Origin: Methanoculleus horonobensis
Lineage (GTDB): Archaea > Halobacteriota > Methanomicrobia > Methanomicrobiales > Methanoculleaceae
Direction: 5' to 3'
Assembly (NCBI RefSeq): GCF_001602375.1
Contig: NZ_BCNY01000013.1
Span: 310,001-374,000 of the forward strand
DNA: 64,000 nucleotides
In this document: positions 7,380 to 18,100 of the stretch, in pieces
How the letters are laid out: each line of letters starts with the position of its first letter
Position numbering within the stretch: position 1 is the stretch's first letter
Notes under the pieces: model-generated
Told to the model about the DNA's origin: nothing
The model's database searches: none
Seen by the model: only the letters and a program-made list of their open reading frames with translations
Translations under genes and position numbers: made by a program

Positions 7380-10300
7380 CTGTTTGAAATACTCCCAGAT
7401 TGTACAGTCTCCTGTGGCGATATGATATCCCGAAGTATTCTGCTCTGAGAAAGAGTGTTCAGTTCACCGATCAGGATAAGGTGCTCCCGTGCTGCTGTGA
7501 GTAGCGTATAGAGAACTTTTGGATCCGTCAGCGGCCACCGAAGAACCCTTTCGGGATTTGCATTGACGAAACTGACAATGGCAGTCGTATATGACTGCCC
7601 GTTTAGCTGATGAGGCAGCCACACAGGAACATCTGTTATCCCATGCTCAACAAGTAATGACCGAATTAATGAAGCCTGACTGATGTAGGGTGTGAGTACT
7701 ACACAGGATTCCCGATCTTGGAGGGCAGAGACCACATCTGCAACTCGTTCTGCCTCTGCCTGATTCACAAACATAAGATCCTGAAGTGCCTCAAGGAAGT
7801 TTGCCGGGATTGTGATCGCTACCGTTACGTTCTCATTCTTCCCGGCTGCAGGGCCAATCGGTTCCGACCGTTTGACGGTCAGTGTTCCTGATTTGACCGG
7901 AACTACAGACCCAACTGGATAATCACGGATCTGTTTTCCAGAAAGCCGGTTGATGGCAGTTTCAAGATGTTTGAGATCGATCTCTGTTTTGGGCTCCATT
8001 GAAAGTCGATATTCTGTCGTTACAGGTTCCATGGCAATCGTATACTGCGCATAGATCTTTGAACCGCTATCTTCCTGCCCGTGGACAGTCGTGAAACAGA
8101 CATCCCCACCGTCTGCATCAGCATCGACGCGAGTTCTGGTCTGCCTCAACGCTTCTGTAATTTGACCTGGAAGATAGGGGAAGTGCTCTGAAAAAACGGC
8201 ATACTCTCTCGACTCGAAGAAAGCATCGAATCGGATCAGTTTTTCAAACGTGCTGACACCGAGTCCTGCATTGCGTGCTTCCTGGCTCTTTAACGGAGAT
8301 GCGACACGGTTCGCATCACCGATGAGGATACTCTGCTCTGCAAATGACTGAATATAGTGGCTAAGCGGTTCAAAGAGTTGTTCGGCACCGTCTGCAAGGA
8401 CAAAGTCAAAGTAACGCTTCCTATCCGGGTCTCTCAGTAACTCGAAAACCCGTGATTGGAGCAGGAGATTGCGATCTGTAAGAATAATCGGCGAGAGGCG
8501 AATCCGCTCTTCAATCTCTTCAATGCTTTGCTGGTTGCCGATCTCCCATGAGCCGGGTTCTTCGGTAAACCCTGCTTCTTTGTTAATGACCAGGATCAGG
8601 TGCCGTTTCTTGAAATTCTGAACAAATTCCTCAATCTCCTGTAAGTTCCTCAGAATGACAAGAGTACGCTTCCCTGCATCCAGAGATGCGACCAGATCGA
8701 CGGCGCATGCAACCTCTGAGTGGTGAGCAGGCATCTGAATAGCAATGACCTGTGCTCTTTCTAGAGCGGCAATTACGGCCTCTTTATTGTAGCGGGGGAT
8801 GCGGTGTTCGGGAAGAAGCCTTCCTTTCTGGTAGGAGAGGGTTACCACTCTTTGAGAGCGTTGGATGAAATCAATGACACCAAGAAGTTTCCGGAAGATG
8901 GCGATCTCTACGTAATCTTTGACCAGTGTATAACGGTGCTCTGAGTTCAGGAATTCATCGGGGAGAGAGGCCAGAGTGGCAAGCTCGATCGTTGTTAGAC
9001 CTATGGCATGCACCACTACGCGATACGAATACGCCCCACCTGCAGTCCGCAGCAAGGCATAATCACCAGGAGCAACATCAAGATGTGGAAGTGCTGAAAC
9101 TGAATTCAGGTGCAGTATACCCTTTTCGTATCGACCTAACCTGAGATCCCCCGCTTGTTGACCTGCCAAGACACGCTGTTCTTCAGGAAGGGACCTCAGG
9201 AGCGAACCAAGAGAAGAAAGGAGTGAATGCTCAGCCTTTATTGCACCTCGGATCTTGTTGAAGTAGTCGATCTCATTGATATCAAAGTATGTCAACTTGG
9301 TCGGACACGTATTAATGAGCAGACACCTAGTAGATACAGTACCGCTCTCGTCTGACTCATAACACTCCCAGAACCGCTCGGTTTGGCAGTAATACTGACA
9401 CGGTGGAAGGTTTTTTGAGAGTGCGTGGCCGGGATGGCGCTGGTGGGGGCATTCGCTACACCACTTGCTATGTGTGGTCGGTAATTGCATCCCTTCGCGC
9501 TGCAGGAGGACTTTGTTCCGTGCATTTATGATCTGGTCAATATCCAAGTCGCTCAGCGTAATCTCATGTAAATGACAGGGGTCCCCATCCTGCTCATCAA
9601 ACCGAGCGGGTTGCGTGTACAGGAGGTATCCAGTGCGATTTCCCGAATTGAGATACGATGCAAAGAGGTATACCTGGAGCTGCATCGTATGCTCAGGCCG
9701 AACGTTCCACGACGTCTTCACCTCAACTGGGCGATTGTCGACAACAAGATCGATAATCCCGCCAAGACCGTATACATTGTTAATCTGTACTTCACTCCGG
9801 ACCTCTTTCCCGGAGATGAGGGAGGATAACTCTTCTCGATATAAGGGCGTAGCGAGGTGATGGAAGACATCTTTTTTAATAGATTCAAGGGAGACCCCCG
9901 CAATAAGATGCAGTGCTGCATCCAACCGGAACTCTGTCCGGATCGCCTCATCAATTCTTTCCCGTAATATATGTTCCCGCTCTGCTGGGGGTTGATTACC
10001 GAGTAAACAATATGTCCCGTCACAAAGCATGGCAGCGAGGATGTGATGGACGAGATTGCCACGAGTTATATACTTGTCTGGGTATTTCAGGATGCTGTGC
10101 TTGACACTCTTAACGTAATCGAGATAGTATTTCCTCGGACACGTCCGGACGCTGATGATCTCCCTTGGCCCGACAGGAACAGACGGTGCAGGAAGGAGTA
10201 TTCGCTCAACATTGATCCAGGTTGTCTGTCCCTGCTGGATGACGTAGCCTTCGAAGAAAACCTCTCCACCCGGGGCAAATAGGCGTTTAAAAGCTCCCTC

Positions 10301-10564
10301 ATCTGGATTCTGACTATCAAAGAGATCCCAGAGCATCGGTGAAGTTGAGGGGTAGGGGATCCATTCGGGAACCATCCGCCAGACGGTAATTTTTACGTCA
10401 GTTCCTGGTGGAGATTCGAGATCAAGGACATACTTCGGGCCACCCCGGGTAGGCGAATAATAAGGGCCAGATGCAAGTGTAGCAGTGCTCTGAATGAAGT
10501 TTCTGTTGTATCTTGCCGGATCTGCATACAGATCAGCAGAGTCAACGTACGTGCTCATAATCAC
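7376..10564 (-). CDS. Cas4/Dna2-like Fe-S nuclease fused to a degenerate SF1 helicase
   Basis: The 1062 aa product carries a Cas4/RecB-type PD-(D/E)XK nuclease: TCPRKYYL (C142), LVHHIL (H173/174), GIIDLV (D272), VEVKTS (E281, K283) and MQLQVYLFA (Q295). The cysteines C369, C372 and C389/C393 probably ligate a 4Fe-4S cluster with C142. The C-terminal half has the order of a Dna2/UvrD_C_2 helicase, ending in YTTAIVSFVNA and LLTAAREHLILIGELN. However, the Walker A position reads QMPAHHSEV with no GKT, and the DExx position reads LADGAEQL. ATP-driven unwinding is therefore unlikely. Start and stop overlap the neighbouring genes, showing tight coupling to the DUF1998 and HEAT proteins. Confidence 0.8.
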   Translation of the reverse strand: MIMSTYVDSADLYADPARYNRNFIQSTATLASGPYYSPTRGGPKYVLDLESPPGTDVKITVWRMVPEWIPYPSTSPMLWDLFDSQNPDEGAFKRLFAPGGEVFFEGYVIQQGQTTWINVERILLPAPSVPVGPREIISVRTCPRKYYLDYVKSVKHSILKYPDKYITRGNLVHHILAAMLCDGTYCLLGNQPPAEREHILRERIDEAIRTEFRLDAALHLIAGVSLESIKKDVFHHLATPLYREELSSLISGKEVRSEVQINNVYGLGGIIDLVVDNRPVEVKTSWNVRPEHTMQLQVYLFASYLNSGNRTGYLLYTQPARFDEQDGDPCHLHEITLSDLDIDQIINARNKVLLQREGMQLPTTHSKWCSECPHQRHPGHALSKNLPPCQYYCQTERFWECYESDESGTVSTRCLLINTCPTKLTYFDINEIDYFNKIRGAIKAEHSLLSSLGSLLRSLPEEQRVLAGQQAGDLRLGRYEKGILHLNSVSALPHLDVAPGDYALLRTAGGAYSYRVVVHAIGLTTIELATLASLPDEFLNSEHRYTLVKDYVEIAIFRKLLGVIDFIQRSQRVVTLSYQKGRLLPEHRIPRYNKEAVIAALERAQVIAIQMPAHHSEVACAVDLVASLDAGKRTLVILRNLQEIEEFVQNFKKRHLILVINKEAGFTEEPGSWEIGNQQSIEEIEERIRLSPIILTDRNLLLQSRVFELLRDPDRKRYFDFVLADGAEQLFEPLSHYIQSFAEQSILIGDANRVASPLKSQEARNAGLGVSTFEKLIRFDAFFESREYAVFSEHFPYLPGQITEALRQTRTRVDADADGGDVCFTTVHGQEDSGSKIYAQYTIAMEPVTTEYRLSMEPKTEIDLKHLETAINRLSGKQIRDYPVGSVVPVKSGTLTVKRSEPIGPAAGKNENVTVAITIPANFLEALQDLMFVNQAEAERVADVVSALQDRESCVVLTPYISQASLIRSLLVEHGITDVPVWLPHQLNGQSYTTAIVSFVNANPERVLRWPLTDPKVLYTLLTAAREHLILIGELNTLSQSRILRDIISPQETVQSGSISNR

Positions 10565-12606
10565 TGAACCTCCAGAAGCCGCGCTAAGAGGCGTTTATTG
10601 AGTAAGGTGGATTCAAACAGGTCTTGTCCATAGGAGGATGAGATCTCAATACACTCTGGACAACCGTTGATGCATGAAGGCATCATCTCCTCAATCCGGA
10701 CGACTAGTTCACTGAGATCTCCTTTCTTTCGAGTACGATATTTCTCAAAGGCTGCAGTCGCTCGAGGATCGTAGAACATATCACCGGAGCAGTAGAGTAG
10801 AAGATCGATAGTTGTCGGTGTTCGATGGAGTTTTTTAAGAATATCGGTGTACCCTCGAATCAGCTCAGAGTAGAATGCCGCAATGTCCTCTGATGATACC
10901 AACCTATTTATATCGATTTTACAGAATGCAAGAAGATCCTCTCTCTTCTTTGCATGCAAGTTAAACCCATATTGCCTCTCGAATTTTTCTAGCGCCAGAC
11001 GGAGGATAGTATCCTGATCAGAATCCAACCCGTTAAACCCCGCAGCAAGGAACTCGGGATCATATACCCGGAAGAGATCGTGTATGATTGATTCCGTGAT
11101 ATTGACATCACACAGCAGACTCTGTTCCAATGCTTTTCGGACGTCAAAAAGTTCTGGAGAAATACCCTGAAACTTCCGGAAGAGTTCTTTTGCAATGCCT
11201 GACCCTCCCTGGTAGCGATCATATGCATAGAAGGTCATGGTTTCCCCGTCAGACTCTTGCCAGTACGTCAACCCGTCTCCTGCAGATCCAAAGAACTGTT
11301 GGAGCCAGACTTGGATAGTTTTCTCCAGCGTTGCACAGAGGGTTCGTCTGCAGAACGCCTCCAGTTCATTGATGTCAAATGCACGGTTAAAAATATCCTC
11401 AAATAAAGCGTGGTTCTCGGTTAAGAGAGAGATCAGATCCTCCCTTCGAGCCGGATCGTATCCTGCTAGCCGTAATCGGGTCTCGTTACTGTTGGGGATC
11501 AGTTCCTGAAGGAGCAGTTCGATGTCAGGTGTCTCTTGGTCGAAAAGTTCTTTGAGGTTCTCTGCACGCCCTGTTTGGCGTACCCAGTAATCAAGGGCGA
11601 CCAAGAGTTGATAAAGTCCATCAATGTCGTAAGTGCTGTCAAGAGGGGTCTGCTGGTATAGGACTGATTCATACAGTTGTAAGAGGACATACTGCATTCT
11701 AAGATCGTTCTGCAGGATTTCGTCTTCCTGCAGGATATCTGGTATCCTCTCAAAGAGATGTTTGAGAGAGAACTCGAAGACAGTGGCCTGTGAGAGGTGC
11801 TCGGTTCCAAGAAGCGCGTAGGTATTATCATTGTCGTGATAAAACCGTACCAACCGAGTAAGGGTATTTGTGGCTTTCCCAAAAAGATGGATGCAGTTTG
11901 CATAGTAACAACGTGCAAGGACAAACTTCTCCATATAGCCGATGGTCTTTATCAGGCTCTCTCCGGGGAACTCGATCACGCGTTCCGCAGGCCCTCCATA
12001 AGTCATGATATTTGTATAGAGGGGTGTTGAGAGGGGGTCTCGCGCAACCTCGATAGCGTTCCCGGTATCAGCGTGAGTGAGCAGGTGCTGCTCTTCATCC
12101 CAATAATACTTGGCATTTGCCAGGACTTTTTCAACTTTGACCTGATCGGGGAAGTAAATCTTTGCTTGTTGGACTGGGATATTGAGTGGGGAGAATGTCT
12201 CTGATTCTGCATAGATCTGACTGAGTGGCACTGACTTTTCGAATCGAAATGTCGGGTGAATATTTGCACATTCCAAGTGCTTTTCGCTCGGCGCCCAGAT
12301 TGCTCTGTAGTGATGAAATCCCCAGCGTTTCTTATAGCCACCTGGCAGGAAGTTTGCAAGAATGAACTCCTTTGTTTCAGAACCTTCACTCTTCACCCGG
12401 CCACCGGACACATCGTGGATCTCAATGTTCCCTCCGACGTAGATTGGGATGAATGTTCCTGGGACATAATATGGTTTAACAACACACGGATCAACTGCGA
12501 AGAGATTTGGAGGGTGGAAGTAAGGATATGCATAGGATCTTGCCTGTAATGCTTTCCAGTATGTCAGAGCACCCAGTGCCCGTTCGTGATTATGCCTGCG
12601 CTCCAT
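10561..12606 (-). CDS. DUF1998 (DrmB/MrfA C-terminal-like) protein
   Basis: This 681 aa protein has the DUF1998 signature: a YAYDRYQGGSGIAKELF segment and, near the C-terminus, a cysteine cluster C645-I-N-G-C649-P-E-C652 followed by YGQDL. In DISARM the separate DUF1998 protein DrmB partners the DrmA helicase; in MrfA the domain is fused to the helicase and binds zinc. Here it begins 1 nt after the DEAH helicase gene ends, a split helicase/DUF1998 pair. The N-terminal 200 residues, rich in Tyr and Phe, are not recognisable. Homology is to the domain only; whether it is closer to DrmB or to a Dpd component cannot be told by eye. Confidence 0.75.
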   Translation of the reverse strand: MERRHNHERALGALTYWKALQARSYAYPYFHPPNLFAVDPCVVKPYYVPGTFIPIYVGGNIEIHDVSGGRVKSEGSETKEFILANFLPGGYKKRWGFHHYRAIWAPSEKHLECANIHPTFRFEKSVPLSQIYAESETFSPLNIPVQQAKIYFPDQVKVEKVLANAKYYWDEEQHLLTHADTGNAIEVARDPLSTPLYTNIMTYGGPAERVIEFPGESLIKTIGYMEKFVLARCYYANCIHLFGKATNTLTRLVRFYHDNDNTYALLGTEHLSQATVFEFSLKHLFERIPDILQEDEILQNDLRMQYVLLQLYESVLYQQTPLDSTYDIDGLYQLLVALDYWVRQTGRAENLKELFDQETPDIELLLQELIPNSNETRLRLAGYDPARREDLISLLTENHALFEDIFNRAFDINELEAFCRRTLCATLEKTIQVWLQQFFGSAGDGLTYWQESDGETMTFYAYDRYQGGSGIAKELFRKFQGISPELFDVRKALEQSLLCDVNITESIIHDLFRVYDPEFLAAGFNGLDSDQDTILRLALEKFERQYGFNLHAKKREDLLAFCKIDINRLVSSEDIAAFYSELIRGYTDILKKLHRTPTTIDLLLYCSGDMFYDPRATAAFEKYRTRKKGDLSELVVRIEEMMPSCINGCPECIEISSSYGQDLFESTLLNKRLLARLLEVQ

Positions 12607-12607
12607 A

Positions 12608-15115
12608 TCAGTTCTCCTCGAGGTAGTATGCGATCCGGTTCAATCGGTCGATAATGTCATCGACCGTCGTTTTGTTCTTGAGGTACCTGACTGTACAGTA
12701 GTACTTGCTTGTGGGATCTTCCACTCTCAACGGTTCAGAGCAGGAGGCAAAGTACTGCTTGATCATGTGGAGTTCCTGTTTCGCCACATCATACCGAAGG
12801 TTGAAGGTCTGACAGATGTCTATCAGTAAGTTCTCCTCCGTCTGCTCAATGAGACTGAGGGTCTCTTCCGTATCTACCTGATAGTAGACCTGGTCGAGGA
12901 CTTCGATCGCATAACGGGTGCTGATATAGTCGTAGATGAACGACGTGATATGCATCGCTTTGATGTACCTATTTTCCGGGTCAATGGGGATCTCAAGTTT
13001 ACTGTCGTGGGGATTGGTAAGGAACGAGGTGTGGTGAAAATAAAAATTATCTATCGGACGTGATCCAAGTACCACAACCGCAATGGGCATGTCGGCCGGT
13101 GATCGCCCACCCCGACCGATGCGTTGGATGAAACCCGGAATGTTCATCGGGGCCATATACTGGAATGTTCCGATAATACCCGGATGATCAAAACCAACCT
13201 CAAGGGCGGATGTCGTGATCATCATGTCCCATTCTTCTGAGTTTGGTTGCCCGCCTGCACAGTCCTGTGTTGTGCCGGATTTGTGAATCTGGATGCTCAT
13301 CGGCCTATCATCGGTTTCCTGCATGACCCACCAGCACTCTCCATCGAGGTATGTCTGGCATCGGTTGATGTAGGGGTTCGGAGGCAGAGATCTGCATCCG
13401 ACATGCGGGCACTGGCGGTTTCGAGATGTTTCCAGTCGTGCATCTGGGGTCCTTAACTGATAGAGGCGCCGATTCCGCTCGGCATCACATAACTTTTCCC
13501 CGAGTCGTTTTATAATATCGATGGAGTCAACGAATCCAATGATCCGGTTTTTCTCACTTGTTTTCAGCATGGTGTGGAAGAAACAGAAGGCAGTCTGAAT
13601 CATTGCCGAGAGGTTTGTGGCAATGGTATAGTTTGTCTGTTCTTCCTGGCTTGCCTCCGGACTGAGCAATATCTTCCGCGGATGTGTTGCTTTTAAAAAT
13701 ACGATATACTCTCGACCCATTTCTTCTAATTCAACTTCATTCGGACAGATTACTTTTGCATCCTCAGTCGAGAAGAGGTTACAACAGAACTCCTTGGGTT
13801 TACCGACCGTGGCACTCGAGGCAATGAATATCGGTTCAGAACCACCCGAATGGCGGATCTTGTGGCGAAGCCGGCGAACAATGTTTGCGACATGCATTCC
13901 AGATTGATTCGTATAGATATGGGCTTCATCAAAGACGATGTATTTTGGAAGTATCTGCTTATTCCAGATATTCAACTTCCCCTCACGGTCCATTAAACGG
14001 CGATGGAGCGAATCAGGAGTGGTTATGATGATATCGGCTGTAGCAGTTTTTTTCACCACAAAATTAACTGTATGTGTTGCATCATCACAGCACACGAAAC
14101 CATTTGGACCGGCCTGCAACGATCCGCTACACCCTTGATGCGGGCATTTTAGGGGAAGGTCTTCGGTCTTACCATGATGAATCCCTATACGGATTGGGTT
14201 CTGAAGGGTGGCGTTGACAGCATACACGTATTCGATAAGTCTTTGCAGTTGATCATTGCAGAGATCGATGCGTGGATAGACAAGGATTGCTTTGGTACCA
14301 CGCTTCTCCTGTGTCAGCAATGCATACAGCAGGATTGGGAAAAGAAAAGCTTCTGTTTTTCCTGAGCCGGTACTTGATTGAATGATATATGAAAGAATTT
14401 CCGATGAAAAATCCTTAGATATTGCCGCTTGGAATAATTCTTGAAACCCTCTGAGCTGGAATGATGAAAGATTTATCTCATTATGCTTTTTATTGAACCG
14501 ATTCTCAACCATCGATCGAAACGAAATGAGTGAATCTCTCGAATTTTTCTGTAAGAACGGACGAATATTTTCGTCTATCTGAACGGCATTCTTTACCATC
14601 GAAAGAGTTCGGATCGCCCGTACCAGAGGGATGTCCCTTCGTGGCCGAAGGCGACTTTTTACCTCTAATTTAACCATGTGCGCCAAACCGGGACTTGCTG
14701 TATAGTCCTCGTCAAACCTCTGCTTTAGATACGACAAGTAGCGAACCAGTTCTGCAATTCTGCTCCTCACCCGCTGCCTGTCATAAATGTATAAGAGATA
14801 CTGCTCATCGACAAGTTCCTGGACGCAAGTGGCAATGATCCAGGTCACCGTCTCGGGTGAGGGAGCTGTCGGCGAACCCTTCATGTCAATGAATAGCGAG
14901 GTAATTAACGATCCGTGATTTTTGGTGAGATGATTTATGATATTCTTGAGACTGACAAAGCAGTCATAGTCTCCCCGATTGATATCATCCGCATTTCTGT
15001 CCTCGACATATTTGATGATCTGATACTTGACTGCCTCCCTGTTGCTCTTTGCCACCTCTGGTGTGCAGGGATGGGTCCATAACTTCTGAAGATCTTCGAT
15101 ACTTGTGAAGTCCAC
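12608..15115 (-). CDS. DEAH-box superfamily 2 helicase
   Basis: The 835 aa product shows SF2 motifs in order: Walker A SSTGSGKT (247-254), DEAH (396-399), SAT (434-436), TSALEVGFD (about 635-643) and QRIGRGGR (664-671). Extra cysteine pairs lie at CPHQGC (about 324-329) with CC (342-343), and at CPHVGC (about 569-574) with later Cys residues, which may bind zinc. The start is GTG with TGAGG just upstream, 11 nt past the stop of the preceding ATPase gene. The motif set (STGSGKTE, GRGGR) matches the DrmA/MrfA/YprA-like branch. Together with the next gene it should translocate on and unwind DNA, or sense modified ends. Confidence 0.85.
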   Translation of the reverse strand: MDFTSIEDLQKLWTHPCTPEVAKSNREAVKYQIIKYVEDRNADDINRGDYDCFVSLKNIINHLTKNHGSLITSLFIDMKGSPTAPSPETVTWIIATCVQELVDEQYLLYIYDRQRVRSRIAELVRYLSYLKQRFDEDYTASPGLAHMVKLEVKSRLRPRRDIPLVRAIRTLSMVKNAVQIDENIRPFLQKNSRDSLISFRSMVENRFNKKHNEINLSSFQLRGFQELFQAAISKDFSSEILSYIIQSSTGSGKTEAFLFPILLYALLTQEKRGTKAILVYPRIDLCNDQLQRLIEYVYAVNATLQNPIRIGIHHGKTEDLPLKCPHQGCSGSLQAGPNGFVCCDDATHTVNFVVKKTATADIIITTPDSLHRRLMDREGKLNIWNKQILPKYIVFDEAHIYTNQSGMHVANIVRRLRHKIRHSGGSEPIFIASSATVGKPKEFCCNLFSTEDAKVICPNEVELEEMGREYIVFLKATHPRKILLSPEASQEEQTNYTIATNLSAMIQTAFCFFHTMLKTSEKNRIIGFVDSIDIIKRLGEKLCDAERNRRLYQLRTPDARLETSRNRQCPHVGCRSLPPNPYINRCQTYLDGECWWVMQETDDRPMSIQIHKSGTTQDCAGGQPNSEEWDMMITTSALEVGFDHPGIIGTFQYMAPMNIPGFIQRIGRGGRSPADMPIAVVVLGSRPIDNFYFHHTSFLTNPHDSKLEIPIDPENRYIKAMHITSFIYDYISTRYAIEVLDQVYYQVDTEETLSLIEQTEENLLIDICQTFNLRYDVAKQELHMIKQYFASCSEPLRVEDPTSKYYCTVRYLKNKTTVDDIIDRLNRIAYYLEEN

Positions 15116-15126
15116 GACCGCTCGCC

Positions 15127-18100
15127 TCAGTGGCTCTTCTTTATTCGAATCTCAATGGCTTCGATATCTCCACGGACATAGAGACTCTGGAGGAATTTGA
15201 ACGCCTTATCGACCGTGTAACTTTCAAGAATTGTATCAAGTGTCACACTACTCTGGGCAGAAAACTTCTCCATAAACTCATCTTCAGGCGTTTTTACCGG
15301 TTGCTCTCGTTTCTTAAGAGCATCCTGGAACTGTGAAACTTTCATTTCTGCTGTGGCAAAGTCCCACTCTCGAAGTGCCTCTTCCGCTTCATCCAGATAC
15401 AGAAGGGTTTGTGGTTCTTCGGGCACTGACGCTCTATGGGCTGCAATCATTTGTTCATAGTTCTGGTAACTGTTCTTCTGCTTTACCAAGTTTCCTTTCA
15501 GTGTGATCAGCCCGGCATGAATCGACTCAATTATTCGGAGAGCATCTGCATATTTTCCATCGTTAAAGAGCGGTAAGTATTCGTGCGATTGTTTATTATT
15601 AAGATCAGCAAAATTCTCCAGATATCTGGGATTGCTGTATCCAAGTTCCTCAAGATCCGCTAAGAGTTCTCCTATTGCATTTTTAAGATCGTCCACTTGT
15701 TTTGCATATGAGATACAGGGTTCTTTGCTCGTCTCCCTGTCGCGAATCTCGCGTGTATTGATCTTGATAACGTTCTCGAGTTGATTCAAATAAACAGTGA
15801 GAGCACTAAAGTTTCCTTCCTTCAGTTTCTCTGAGGCCTGAGTGTAGAGATCGTCGATATGAGCCTGCCACTCTACATGCTCGTTATCGGTGATGATCCC
15901 ACGCTCAAATGCCCCACGGATTCTCTCTTTAGTGAGATCCATTTGCTCTTTGTAGTTCGATAGAGTGGATGCATGCAACGTCCGTGTGCTTTTGATCTCA
16001 TTGTTCACTGCGCTTTTGACATTCCCGATATCATCGAGAATGTTCTTCGCTTTGATGATATGATCGCTGCCGGGTTCAGGTTCAACAGTGAGTGGGTCGA
16101 GTCGTCCTTCCAGAGTCTCGACCTTTCGCTCGTAATCGCTTATTGCAATATTTAACCTCTCAGCATCGGTTAGAAGCGACCCCAAATCGCGTAGGGCTTC
16201 TTCACACTGTGTGACAAGCACATCGAGTTTTTGAGAGTGATCAAGAAGTCGGTACACGACGGAGGCATCTTCTTTGGCACCGGCGATCATCTCGAGTCTG
16301 ACCAGCAGATCGATGTACCAATTGAGAAGTCTGAGTTCTTCTCCCGGAGAGCATTGCAATGTATACTGGCTCTCAAGATACTCCTTGATCTCGTCGAGAG
16401 TGGCATATTTTTTCTGAACAATGAATCCATAAATCAGTTTCCAGATGGGGTCCAAGTCCAGTGATGCAATCTGCCACCGTGTCCCATCCTTCTTGACAAA
16501 ATGTTGCTTTAACAGACCATTAAGGGTTTCCGAGTCCAGATACGGCGCACTGCATTCTGTCCTCAGATCTTTCAGGGAGTAGGTCCGGGTCTGATCTTCA
16601 GCGAGCTTTTCGATAACTCGCCTGACACCCGGATCGTCGGGGAAAGGAATTACCTTTGTCAACACGAGCTGCTCCATCTCGTTTGCTATCCCAATGGAAG
16701 AGAGGAGACTTGACGTATCGATATCATCCGTTGTCTCCACCTCCGGATTGCCAAGGAGTTTGATCTTCCCCATCAACTGCTCATCAGGTATGGGAAGTTT
16801 TGTAGCCTCAATGGTTCGGATACTCTCTAAAAAGACGCTTTTCCCTGCATCTCTGAGATCGCGGCGGAACTTCTGATAGATAGGATCGTTTTCAAGTCTG
16901 TTCCCAAACTTCTTCTCAAGTGTGGTGGAATCGTACAGGACAGCACTGAACGTTGCCTGTTTTGACTCTATGAGGTTGATGAGACCATTATACAGACTCT
17001 CTGGGAATTCAACTCCTTTAAACGCCGTCAATGCAATGCTGTAGGGAATTGGTGAGTTCCCTATTCTACATTTTCCGATAATCACCAATTTATCATCAAA
17101 AATATGCCTTGACTTGAACTCGGCGTTCATTTCCTTCTGCAATATCTTCCAGAACCCTTTAGTCAACTGGTCTTGATATCGGCCTGGATTTGTCATTAAA
17201 TCAATTAATTCGTAGTCTAGAGCCAGTTCTGTTTCAGAATCATATCGCTTGCCCTTAAAGATCTCGCTAATGACTTCCGGACTGATCGTGTAAAAAGTTT
17301 CTCCATCCTTATTCGTTTTCCGCTCGAGAATACGGGTTCCATGAATGGGTCGTGTGAGTGCTTCAGCAAATGCCGGCTCAGTAAAATCATCTTCCGTAAC
17401 ACTTTTCCCTTCTCCGATGAGAACGCCCATCAGAGTTGCAAAATCCTTTTCGAGCGCTTCATTCTCTGCTGCGATGTTCTGTCTGATCGACTCCAGGCGA
17501 TTCCAATCAAGCACAATTGTCTTGTTAAAGAAGGACTCATGCTTCGCAAGGACCTGAATAATTCTGTTGCCATTAACCTCTTTTGTCCCACTTCGCAGCG
17601 TTTCACGAAGAGCTCTGTTAAATATTGCCAAGATCTCACGGGGATTTCCACCAACATTTCTTGTGACAACAGATATGACCTCTTGCTTGATTGGATAGAG
17701 CGAATCGCTCGGAACAACCCGGGCACTGTTCAGGCGATCAAGTATCATCGAGGTGGTGTCTTTTTCTCGCAGATTACCGAGCCGAATAGGTTCTTCTGGA
17801 GAGAATCGTTGCCAGAAGGCGTCGCCAAGTTTTCGATCGCCACCCTGCGAAGAGTCAACAATTGAGATCTTGCTCACGGCTTCCCGCGAGAATCCCATGA
17901 TTATATGAAGCGGGGTGCCCAGCAGTTTATTGATCAGGTGAAGCAAGCTCTGAATGAAGTACTGTACCTGGTCATTATCGTCTGATTGGACAATATCCTC
18001 CGCCTCATCGATGAGGAGAAAGATTCCATGAATATTGTTGATCCTGGCATCCGCCATGATTCGGTTGAGGTTAGCGATGATATTCTCGCGGAGTTTCTCA

